From a bacterium (GTDB lineage: Bacteria > UBA9089 > CG2-30-40-21 > SBAY01), in NCBI GenBank assembly GCA_030018635.1, contig JASEHU010000024.1, positions 1-5,634 of the forward strand: a stretch of 5,634 nt of DNA, given 5' to 3'. Every line of letters begins with the position of its first letter. The first letter of the stretch is position 1. The translations under genes were made by a program, and so were the position numbers. Under the pieces are notes generated by a model, which saw nothing but the letters and a program-made list of their open reading frames with translations, did no database searches and was not told the DNA's origin. Positions 1-5,634 of the stretch are shown here, in pieces.

Positions 1-71
1 CTCTTACCTTCTCATCCTCTCAACTTCATCTTTCCACCGTTCACTGAGCAGTTACGACACAATTTTTAATG
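1..71. other. Upstream stretch with no supported gene
   Basis: The + strand frame starting at position 1 is open from the window edge to a TAA at 67-69, but the 22 codons show no recognisable protein feature. The - strand segment GTAACTGCTCAGTGAACGG (38-56) looks like the edge of another dispersed repeat, but this is only an impression. Nothing firm is assigned here. Confidence 0.3.
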
Positions 72-100
72 TTGACAATATTCTCTTTTTATGTTATACT
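72..100 (+). promoter_or_regulatory. Sigma70-type promoter for the MNT-HEPN fusion gene
   Basis: A perfect -35 hexamer TTGACA (72-77) is followed, after exactly 17 bp, by TATACT (95-100), one mismatch from the -10 consensus TATAAT. The spacer is T-rich. Transcription would be expected to begin near 106-108, only about 7-9 nt before the ATG at 115, so the mRNA would be leaderless or nearly so. No operator-like palindrome is evident around it. The match is seen directly; promoter activity is inferred. Confidence 0.8.
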
Positions 101-114
101 TTTAAAACAATTAA

Positions 115-999
115 ATGAATATAGATTTAAATGGATGGATTAAGATTATTCAGGGATATTCTTTAACAAAGGATGATGTCATCGGGGTTTATTTGTTTGG
201 GTCTATATTGACTACCTCGGATTTATCCCAGGTTGAAGATATAGACATTGCCTTTTTACTTAAAGGTGGGGAATCAATAAATGCCTTTGAAAAAACCATT
301 GAATTAAATGCCGAACTTTGTCAATTACTCAATTTTGATAAATTTGATATAGTCATTTTAAACAATGCCCCCTTACCTTTTAGATATGATATTATCGTGT
401 CAGGAAAACTTATCTGTTCTAAGGATGATGAGTTGAGGAGGGAATTTGAGGATTTATCTTCAAAAAAATACTTTAAATTTAAACCTTATTTAGAACATTA
501 TGATAAATATTTAGAAGCAAGGGTAACAAGAAAAGGAGAAAACATGTTTAATAAAGAGATAGTTTTTCAACGAGCCAATATGGCGGAAACCTCAATAAAA
601 AAATTAAATAAATTAAAAGAGCTTCCAGAGACTATTTTTTTAACAGATGCCCAAAATATCGCCCTGGCAGAACATTATTTGCGAATAAGTATTGACTCTT
701 TAGTTGATTTGGCTACCCACATTATCGCGGTTAAAGGATTAGGCAGACCCGGAAGTTCTAAGGATATAATCAATTTTTTAGCCCAGGCAGAGGCCATCCC
801 TCACGAATTTACCAAAACTACCTTGAGGTTGATAAAATTAAGGGATAGATTGGTTCATCTTTATTGGGAGGTAGAATCACCGGAGATATATGAAGTCCTG
901 CAGAACGAAATTCCTCATATCTCTCAACTCCTTAATTATCTCTTGAAATATATTGAGAAGGAATCCATTCTACGAGAGGAAGTAGATATTAAGGACTAA
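115..999 (+). CDS. Fused MNT nucleotidyltransferase-HEPN protein (MntA-HepT type VII toxin-antitoxin fusion)
   Basis: Residues ~15-118 form a minimal nucleotidyltransferase (MntA-like) domain: GS at 29-30, the metal-binding D42-x-D44 pair, and a probable third acidic residue D78 in 'FDIV'. Residues ~144-285 form a HEPN/DUF86 (HepT-like) domain ending in the RX4HXY signature R243-H248-Y250 ('RDRLVHLYWEV'). In characterised pairs HepT is an RNase toxin and MntA silences it by adding AMP to the tyrosine of that motif. All of these residues are present, so both halves look active. The pair is normally two adjacent genes of about 140 codons each; here the length (294) equals their sum. The ATG at 115 is chosen because a TAA lies immediately before it in frame (112-114) and the promoter sits just upstream; there is no Shine-Dalgarno. 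No second TA gene is adjacent. Family assignment is strong; in vivo toxin-antitoxin behaviour of the fusion is inferred. Confidence 0.93.
   Translation: MNIDLNGWIKIIQGYSLTKDDVIGVYLFGSILTTSDLSQVEDIDIAFLLKGGESINAFEKTIELNAELCQLLNFDKFDIVILNNAPLPFRYDIIVSGKLICSKDDELRREFEDLSSKKYFKFKPYLEHYDKYLEARVTRKGENMFNKEIVFQRANMAETSIKKLNKLKELPETIFLTDAQNIALAEHYLRISIDSLVDLATHIIAVKGLGRPGSSKDIINFLAQAEAIPHEFTKTTLRLIKLRDRLVHLYWEVESPEIYEVLQNEIPHISQLLNYLLKYIEKESILREEVDIKD
533..546 (+). promoter_or_regulatory. Internal Shine-Dalgarno and in-frame ATG at the MNT/HEPN junction
   Basis: AAGGAG at 533-538 is followed after 5 nt by an ATG at 544-546. This ATG is codon 144 of the fusion gene, in frame, and lies at the start of the HEPN domain. 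Initiation here would give a free 151-residue HEPN protein ending at 999, the size of a stand-alone HepT. The contrast with the SD-less start at 115 makes it notable. It may also be a relic of two once-separate genes whose upstream stop codon was lost. Use of this start is inferred, and purine-rich Lys/Gly/Glu codons can produce such a motif by chance. Confidence 0.45.
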
Positions 1000-1022
1000 A
1001 TCCGAAATTTAAAATAAAAAAA

Positions 1023-4000
1023 TTATCTTATCACCCCTATCTTTCCTATCTCCTTATGACCTTGCGGTGTAGTAACTACATAAATATATATCCCACTTGC
1101 CAGATCCCTGGCATCAAAGATGACCTCATAATCTCCATTATCTTCTCTTAATTCCACTACCTTTTCTCCGGCTATCGTGTATATTTTAATAATACCACCT
1201 AACGGTATATCCCTGAATCGTATATCCCTATGAATAGATTTAATAAATGGATTTGGATAGGCATAAATTCGATTAGATAGTTTTTGCCCGGCTAAACCAT
1301 AAGTAGAAAAACTATTTACCCAACAACTAACTATCTTATTTAACTCATCAATCTCTGTTTTCATCTCTTCATAACCTTTATCCTGGCTAAACCTGAATAT
1401 CTTCAGCCGTTTGGCTATTATATCCGTATTATCTATTATCCCATCATTATTCCCATCTTCATACCTGAATTCTATTCGGACAGGCTGATTAAAATTATTC
1501 ACAATACTCCCTGTCCCGGTTAATGCCTTAAATTCATACCACATATCCTTTATCCCAAACATACCTTCTGGCAGTAGGTGTGGCGTAATTATTGTCCCAT
1601 TAATCTTTAAAATGCTGATTAATATCCCTTCGTCTTCTTGAGAAATGAGGCAGGAGACCTTTTTATCCTGACTACTAATTTGCCTGCTTCCTGTCCCTAC
1701 CTGACGATATATTTTTATTTCCCTATGAGATACTATATTACCAACTTCCACCTTTATTTTCCCGATTGAAATCTCCCCAGGAATAAAGGTAGCCCACAGC
1801 CCAACTGGAGAGATTGTCCCCAACAACCCTTCCATTGACCACTGCGGGTCTTCATCCGGCAGACCTAAATTATCCCCATTATCATAGCACCATACCCTGA
1901 ATGTATACGACCCACCTACGATAACTGGTTTAGTCATTGGACTGATGTCCAGCCTTGTTATCCCTTCAAAAATCCGGAATTTAGCTGTTCTGGTTGCCTC
2001 CTGATTGCCTAAGGCATCTAAACTATAATAGGAAATGGTCTGTCTGCCCGCAGTTAAGGTAAAACTACCCGTGTAATCCTCCCAGTCTGCTTCGTTGAAC
2101 CTCATCCTGAGCTTTTGTATCCCACAGCCTATGTCCTCTGCGGATAACTTTATTATGGTTGTTGGCCTGGCATAGAACTCATCCTGGTATATAGTCGAAC
2201 TACCTATTAATTGCAGGCTACTGGTTGGTGGAATATCATCCACAAATACCTCATAGACATTGGTTGTCTCTTTATTCTGCGAACTATCTATGGAGTAATA
2301 CCGCAGGGTATGACTCCCTGTTTCGGTTAAAGAAATAGGGCTGGTATAGGTAGCAAATTCTGCCAGATCCAGATTTACATAAGTAGTTAATGGAAATAAA
2401 TCATCTCCCTCAAAACTATAGGTTATCCCTTTGCTGACAAAGGACCCTATTTGCTCACCCAAAATTTTAGTCATTTGTGTTTGAGGGGCTTGTGTGTCAA
2501 CAACAACTATATTCAGTGGGCTACTAAAACTACCAAAATTCATCTTTAAGGTATGGGTTCCCGGGGAATTAACATAAAGATTCAACTCCCCAGCGGTATA
2601 TAATCCTTCTATTTCCTGATTAACCTTTTCTTCATCATCGAATAAAATCCGTAGTAACCTTCGGGTTTTATCGCCATAGACCTTATATTTGACATTAATT
2701 GGCCCCAGGGTATTATAATAGGTAGTCGTTCCCACATCAAGGACTAATTTTACTATTCCCATGACATCGAATCGCTTCTCACCCAGGCTCAAGGTCATTG
2801 TTGAGTCAACAGGATAGACACCATAGACTAATCTATATGTTCCTGAGTAGGTTGGATTAATACTCCCGTTAATCACGATTTCCTTAAAATTACTGATTTC
2901 ACTTGAGGATGTTCCGCTAAATGTTATCGTGCCGTAAGGGTCGATTATCCAGGCCTTTATCAACCCCTGTATTGGCTTATTTGTCTGGACGGTCAGTCTT
3001 GCCTCCAGAATATCATCCATTGTGTATCTCTCCTTATTTAAGGTTACCCTGGTTATGCGAACATCTGTGCCAATGACATCAATAGGAATCAATCTTGCCT
3101 GGTTCAGGAAGTCTTCATGCTCCGCCTTAATATAATAAGTGCCACTCGGCATCATATCCGGTAGTTTGAAGATAACCGTGTCTGTCCCGGTAAATACAAG
3201 TATCGCTCTTACCGGTTCTCCCGGCATAGTTAAATTCACTGTCCCCGGCTCCTGCAAGATAACCGTTAATGTTACAGTCGCTCCCTCATCATACACCTGC
3301 TTATCTGTCCATATAGTCATTGTCCCCTTTTCTTTCAGCAAAATAGAATTAAGGAATACTCCTCGATTAGTATCGGTATATATTCCGTAGAATACCCGTT
3401 CATCAACACCTGAAAATTTAAAGGCAAAGATTAAACTTCTGCTCCCGGTGAGTAAAAAGTCAATTCGTTCATCATAATTTTTGTATCGGACATGGGCAGA
3501 CAAACTTAATGTCCCCAGCGATGATTGATTGGTTATATCCAGGGTCAGGGTAGTTGTTTGCCCTATCTCGTAATAATCTCTGTTTAAACTATGGTTTACT
3601 TCAATTTTGTTTCCCGCGATAGGCACAGTTATATTTGTTGTTGTGCCTTTCTCACCATTTATCCCGTTCCATTTACAACCGAGCACACCTAAATAATTAC
3701 CATTTTGTATATCTCCATCTACTTCTACGGCTATATCTACTAATCCGTTTTGTAATGGTGCCAGCCTTAATTTCTGCCGATTATTAATCAAGTCGGCTAA
3801 TTGGACCTCGAGTTCAACCTCTTCTTCTATATTCCCGGTATTTACCAGTTCAATACTCATCGTCCCAGTTTTGCCAGCAGTTAAGCCTGTAGAAGATGTC
3901 CCCTCTACGGTATAACTAACCTCTGCCACCCTGAATTCCGGCTCAAAGATTAATGCAGTTTCCTGGGTATGGACTGACGTTTCATTATATAAAATCTGAA

Positions 4001-4331
4001 TTAAGGTAGGGTATATCCCTGTTGCCGATGGGATAAAATTAGTAAAGGTGTAGGTAGCGGTATTATTGGCCGGGATAGTAATACTACCTTTACTCTGGTA
4101 AAAACCGCTATCAAGTTTGATACTGCCATTAAACTCAGTGATACCTGAATTTACTATTCCTATGTCAAAGCCCGAATCCCGAACCCCAAACCCCGAAATC
4201 CTGGCGATATTTTCCTCTATTACCTTAAAACTCTTACTTCCATTTCCTCTAAAATAATCGTAAGACAGGTTGTAGGTTCCTGCGGCTAACTCAAAGACCA
4301 AACTACCGCTAATTATCTGCCCTGCAGGCAC
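1023..4331 (-). CDS. C-terminal part of interrupted giant surface protein: Ig/CARDB, macroglobulin-like, OmpL47-like and FlgD/T9SS-like domains
   Basis: This 1,102-residue open frame is almost entirely predicted beta-sandwich. In order: residues 1-42 are the second half of a sandwich whose first half lies upstream of the interruption; ~60-240 contain CARDB/Ig-like units ('VNTGNIEEEVELEV'); ~240-340 another; ~340-525 two MG2/macroglobulin-like units ('DKQVYDEGATVTLTV', 'NKERYTMDDILEARL'); 612-698 and 698-788 two OmpL47-like repeats ('SYYSLDALGNQEAT'); 959-970 an EF-hand-like loop (D959, N961, D963-G964, I966, D970); 1020-1102 a FlgD-Ig/T9SS-type C-terminal domain ('YPNPF', 'IKIYTIAGEKV', 'SGIYIYVV'). 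It probably acts outside the cell as an adhesin or structural protein. The nominal start at 4331 is GTG, with no Shine-Dalgarno and no signal peptide, and the frame stays open for 13 more codons up to a TAA at 4371-4373. It is therefore best read as the downstream part of the gene that begins beyond 5615, not as an independent gene. Domain families are assigned by eye; the substrate is unknown. Confidence 0.85.
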   Translation of the reverse strand: MPAGQIISGSLVFELAAGTYNLSYDYFRGNGSKSFKVIEENIARISGFGVRDSGFDIGIVNSGITEFNGSIKLDSGFYQSKGSITIPANNTATYTFTNFIPSATGIYPTLIQILYNETSVHTQETALIFEPEFRVAEVSYTVEGTSSTGLTAGKTGTMSIELVNTGNIEEEVELEVQLADLINNRQKLRLAPLQNGLVDIAVEVDGDIQNGNYLGVLGCKWNGINGEKGTTTNITVPIAGNKIEVNHSLNRDYYEIGQTTTLTLDITNQSSLGTLSLSAHVRYKNYDERIDFLLTGSRSLIFAFKFSGVDERVFYGIYTDTNRGVFLNSILLKEKGTMTIWTDKQVYDEGATVTLTVILQEPGTVNLTMPGEPVRAILVFTGTDTVIFKLPDMMPSGTYYIKAEHEDFLNQARLIPIDVIGTDVRITRVTLNKERYTMDDILEARLTVQTNKPIQGLIKAWIIDPYGTITFSGTSSSEISNFKEIVINGSINPTYSGTYRLVYGVYPVDSTMTLSLGEKRFDVMGIVKLVLDVGTTTYYNTLGPINVKYKVYGDKTRRLLRILFDDEEKVNQEIEGLYTAGELNLYVNSPGTHTLKMNFGSFSSPLNIVVVDTQAPQTQMTKILGEQIGSFVSKGITYSFEGDDLFPLTTYVNLDLAEFATYTSPISLTETGSHTLRYYSIDSSQNKETTNVYEVFVDDIPPTSSLQLIGSSTIYQDEFYARPTTIIKLSAEDIGCGIQKLRMRFNEADWEDYTGSFTLTAGRQTISYYSLDALGNQEATRTAKFRIFEGITRLDISPMTKPVIVGGSYTFRVWCYDNGDNLGLPDEDPQWSMEGLLGTISPVGLWATFIPGEISIGKIKVEVGNIVSHREIKIYRQVGTGSRQISSQDKKVSCLISQEDEGILISILKINGTIITPHLLPEGMFGIKDMWYEFKALTGTGSIVNNFNQPVRIEFRYEDGNNDGIIDNTDIIAKRLKIFRFSQDKGYEEMKTEIDELNKIVSCWVNSFSTYGLAGQKLSNRIYAYPNPFIKSIHRDIRFRDIPLGGIIKIYTIAGEKVVELREDNGDYEVIFDARDLASGIYIYVVTTPQGHKEIGKIGVIR
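4171..4201 (+). repeat. In-frame heptamer array CCCRAAN x4
   Basis: Four 7-bp units occur in a row, CCCGAAT, CCCGAAC, CCCAAAC, CCCGAAA, followed by TCC. They lie inside the large - strand gene and encode about ten residues of 'ISGFGVRDSGF' (45-55 of the downstream segment), between the end of one sandwich domain and the start of the next. Unlike the nest at 4371-4595 they leave the frame open, so the protein has absorbed the insertion as an interdomain linker. Confidence 0.75.
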
Positions 4332-4370
4332 ATAAAATTCACAGGGAAGGATAATGGAATTATTTAAATT

Positions 4371-5615
4371 TTAAATTTTGGATTTTGGATTTTGGATTGA
4401 TTCTTTAGATATGGATTTGCTCGGATTTGCAGGGATTTTTTCGATAATCTGTGTGAGTTGTGGATTCCCTTCGTGTCTTTGAGTCTTTGTGGTTAATATT
4501 ATCTTCGGCATTGCCTTACACCAGACGGGAAGTGATTCCCCCTGACTAAAGGGGGTCAGGGGGTTGTTTCGAAGTGCCCTCTGCGTCTCTGCGGTAGATA
4601 TCGTCCATGTCGCCACAAACTCACTATCTAACTCTCCCGTATTGACCACCTCAAACGGCACCTCCAGATAGCCCACCGGATATACATCCTCTGGCATAAC
4701 CTTAATATCTACCATTTCCCCAAATTCTACATACTTTACCCAATTCCCATTTATATCACCGCTACAATTTATATTAATGGCACTATCATCGATAATACTC
4801 AATTGACCGGGTAACCTTTTTGTGGTGCCGGGGGGAATAGTTACTGTCCCAAACTCATTCCAATTACTACTACTCCCTATTTGCCACTTACTATTTACCA
4901 CCATCTCCCCTTTCCCATCATTTTTTAAAACCAAATTAAATGTTTGCGTGCCTTTCCTTACCGGCTCTTCTACCTCTATATCCACATCTAATGTCGGCGT
5001 TATGACATCAATTGTCTCTGCCATCTCGCTTATAAGGACATCGCTTTTTATTACCCTGGCGGATAAAATAAATGATTTGGTGGCAATTACCTGGGTAGTA
5101 AATTTATTTGTTGCACCCGGTGCTAAACTAAAACTATTACTTTCATAAATCGTTGCTGTTCCATTTTCCAGTTTCAGAATTAAATCATCGAGCGTTGAAG
5201 TCCCCATATTCTTGACATCAACCTCGATATTTACTTTATCACCCGCTTTGTAGGTTTTCTTATTCGTCTTTAAATTTAAACTGATATTGGCCCGATTGAT
5301 ATAAAAAGGGGTTATCTTCTGCGTTATCAATTGATTTGTCTGAGAATAAAGTGAGCTGACCAGGTATAATTTACCGGTTAAATAATCCGGTAATTTTATA
5401 TCTGCAGGAATAGATTCGGTTTGGTTTCGGGCTAAATTAACCACCGCTAATGTCTTTGTTCCAACAAGATTAGCCTCATCCTCCTGTCTGGTAGTAAAAC
5501 TGCCAGCTACCTCTACTCTCGCTATTATCTCAGCAGTCTCTTGTGCGTTCATTACTCCTAGAATCCATTCCCATCCCCATCCTGGATCATAAATAAGATT
5601 TCTTTTACTATTCAT
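4371..5615 (-). CDS. N-terminal part of the interrupted giant surface protein (CARDB/Ig-like domains), truncated by a TAA
   Basis: This 414-residue frame has beta-sandwich domains: ~30-108 ('GTKTLAVVNLARNQ', 'GKLYLVSSLYS'); ~110-205, a clear CARDB-type domain ('KTYKAGDKVNIEVDVKN', 'SLAPGATNKFTTQV'); ~209-300 a further sandwich ('TVTIPPGTTKRL'); and ~303-340 the first strands of one more ('EVPFEVVNTGELDSEFVATW'). From residue 341 to the stop the translation is repeat-derived ('TAETQR', 'TKTQRHEG', 'NPKSKI') and does not resemble the domains before it. The first ATG in view is at 5615, preceded only by a weak GAG, and the frame remains open to the window edge at 5634. There is no signal peptide, so the true start is probably outside the window. 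It lies in the same reading frame as the 1023-4331 segment, 13 codons past its stop. The two are best treated as one disrupted gene. Confidence 0.78.
   Translation of the reverse strand: MNSKRNLIYDPGWGWEWILGVMNAQETAEIIARVEVAGSFTTRQEDEANLVGTKTLAVVNLARNQTESIPADIKLPDYLTGKLYLVSSLYSQTNQLITQKITPFYINRANISLNLKTNKKTYKAGDKVNIEVDVKNMGTSTLDDLILKLENGTATIYESNSFSLAPGATNKFTTQVIATKSFILSARVIKSDVLISEMAETIDVITPTLDVDIEVEEPVRKGTQTFNLVLKNDGKGEMVVNSKWQIGSSSNWNEFGTVTIPPGTTKRLPGQLSIIDDSAININCSGDINGNWVKYVEFGEMVDIKVMPEDVYPVGYLEVPFEVVNTGELDSEFVATWTISTAETQRALRNNPLTPFSQGESLPVWCKAMPKIILTTKTQRHEGNPQLTQIIEKIPANPSKSISKESIQNPKSKI
4375..4395 (+). repeat. Heptamer tandem repeat ATTTTGG x3 at the premature stop
   Basis: Three exact copies of ATTTTGG (4375-4381, 4382-4388, 4389-4395) are followed by a partial ATTG. 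On the - strand this is CCAAAAT, giving 'IQNPKSKI'. The TAA that ends the upstream frame (4371-4373) abuts the array, so repeat DNA appears to have supplied or carried the stop. Heptameric short tandem repeats of this style are known from filamentous cyanobacteria and other genomes. Confidence 0.8.
4413..4442 (+). repeat. Three 10-bp tandem units, GGATTTGCNN
   Basis: Units GGATTTGCTC (4413-4422), GGATTTGCAG (4423-4432) and the diverged GGATTTTTTC (4433-4442) lie head to tail. They fall inside the repeat nest, within the stretch translated as 'QIIEKIPANPSKS' on the - strand. Confidence 0.6.
4469..4496 (-). repeat. CACAAAGAC-type short repeat
   Basis: The - strand contains ACCACAAAGACTCAAAGACA followed by CGAAG, a run of AAAGAC units with a period of 8 bp. 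It encodes 'TTKTQRHEG', a translation often seen when this widespread intergenic repeat is read as protein. It lies about 80 bp from the related CGCAGAGA-type unit. Confidence 0.6.
4538..4563. repeat. Perfect 9-bp inverted repeat (hairpin)
   Basis: CCCCCTGAC (4538-4546) pairs perfectly with GTCAGGGGG (4555-4563) around an 8-nt loop TAAAGGGG. The stem is GC-rich (7 of 9 pairs) and stands out from the AT-rich surroundings. No T-tract follows it on either strand, so it is not a canonical intrinsic terminator; it resembles a REP/MITE-like palindrome. In the - strand frame it is translated as part of 'NPLTPFSQGE'. Confidence 0.7.
4579..4595 (-). repeat. CGCAGAGA-type short repeat
   Basis: On the - strand this reads ACCGCAGAGACGCAGAG, with GCAGAGAC/GCAGAG as a near-tandem of about 8-9 bp. 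It encodes 'TAETQR', the point where the translation departs from the sandwich fold. I recognise the motif as a common dispersed repeat in diverse bacterial genomes; its abundance in this genome is untested. Confidence 0.6.
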
Positions 5616-5634
5616 AGTTTGCTCAAAAAAACTA

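Larger units (their letters stand above)
4371..4595 (-). repeat. Composite nest of short dispersed repeats inserted in the surface-protein gene
   Basis: About 225 bp, made of several short low-complexity or palindromic motifs set end to end, replace what should be a short loop of a beta-sandwich domain. In - strand order: a CGCAGAGA-type repeat (4579-4595), a 9-bp-stem palindrome (4538-4563), a CACAAAGACTCAAAGACAC-type repeat (4469-4496), 10-bp tandem units (4413-4442) and CCAAAAT heptamers (4375-4395). Such motifs resemble the short intergenic repeats that many bacterial genomes carry in high copy; copy number here cannot be seen from one window. No transposase or clear terminal inverted repeats were found. 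Confidence 0.75.
1023..5634 (-). pseudogene. Whole disrupted surface-protein gene, one frame with a single internal TAA
   Basis: Reading the - strand from the window edge to 1023, a single frame stays open for about 1,537 codons apart from one TAA at 4371-4373. The sandwich domain cut by the stop can be recognised on both sides: 'FVATWTIS' before it and 'EFYVPAGQIISGSLVFEL' after it. These correspond to 'VVNSKWQI' and 'NEFGTVTIPPGTTKRLPGQL' in the intact preceding domain, where the joining loop is short (about 7-10 residues). Here the same loop spans some 80 codons of repeat sequence. The simplest reading is insertion of repeat DNA that brought in a stop. A split pair of proteins, stop readthrough or an assembly error cannot be excluded from sequence alone. 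Confidence 0.68.

Noticed and set aside
1..66. C-terminal end of a + strand gene entering from the left edge
   Set aside because: Only 22 codons are visible, without domain-like features, and the sequence looks more like intergenic or repeat DNA.
476..504. Internal promoter ahead of the HEPN start (TATGAT at 499-504)
   Set aside because: The -10-like hexamer has no acceptable -35 at the right spacing, and such AT-rich matches are expected by chance here.
3139..3390. 83-codon + strand open frame
   Set aside because: It lies wholly opposite the large - strand gene, whose beta-sandwich translation is convincing. The + strand product has low-complexity Val/Ser/Thr content typical of an antisense shadow.
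4538..4563. Intrinsic terminator
   Set aside because: The stem is strong but no T-run follows on either strand, and it lies within an open reading frame.
4371..4595. CRISPR array
   Set aside because: The repeats are of several unrelated types with periods of 7-10 bp; there are no regularly spaced identical repeats with unique spacers.
4822..5148. 108-codon + strand open frame
   Set aside because: It is antisense to a clear CARDB/Ig-like coding region and has no recognisable domain.

Overview
The window is AT-rich bacterial DNA. It holds one complete small gene on the + strand and most of a very large surface-protein gene on the - strand, which is interrupted. The two converge with 23 bp between their stop codons. 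The lineage is not decidable from the sequence alone. A giant beta-sandwich protein ending in a FlgD/T9SS-like 'YPNPF...SGIYIY' domain, together with dispersed short repeats, fits uncultured candidate-phylum or FCB-like bacteria; this is inference.

Positions 1-114 carry no supported gene, but contain a near-perfect sigma70-type promoter (TTGACA, 17 bp, TATACT) aimed at the + gene. Positions 115-999 encode a 294-residue protein that joins an MNT nucleotidyltransferase domain (MntA-like; GS...DxD) to a HEPN/DUF86 domain (HepT-like; RX4HXY). These are the antitoxin and toxin of type VII toxin-antitoxin modules, here in one polypeptide. The first ATG lies only about 7-8 nt after the predicted transcription start and has no ribosome binding site. 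A good Shine-Dalgarno plus in-frame ATG sits exactly at the domain junction (533-546) and could yield the HEPN half alone.

Positions 1023-5634 (- strand) read as a single frame except for one TAA at 4371-4373. The upstream part (4371-5615, open to the window edge) and the downstream part (1023-4331) together make a protein of about 1,530 residues: CARDB/Ig-like sandwiches, macroglobulin-like domains, two OmpL47-like repeats, an EF-hand-like calcium loop and the C-terminal FlgD/T9SS-like domain. The break falls inside a nest of at least five kinds of short repeat (4371-4595), apparently inserted into the middle of one beta-sandwich domain. A second heptamer array (4171-4201) lies within the coding frame without breaking it.

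The two loci show no functional connection: one is a probable defence/stress module, the other a secreted structural protein decayed or altered by repeat insertion.
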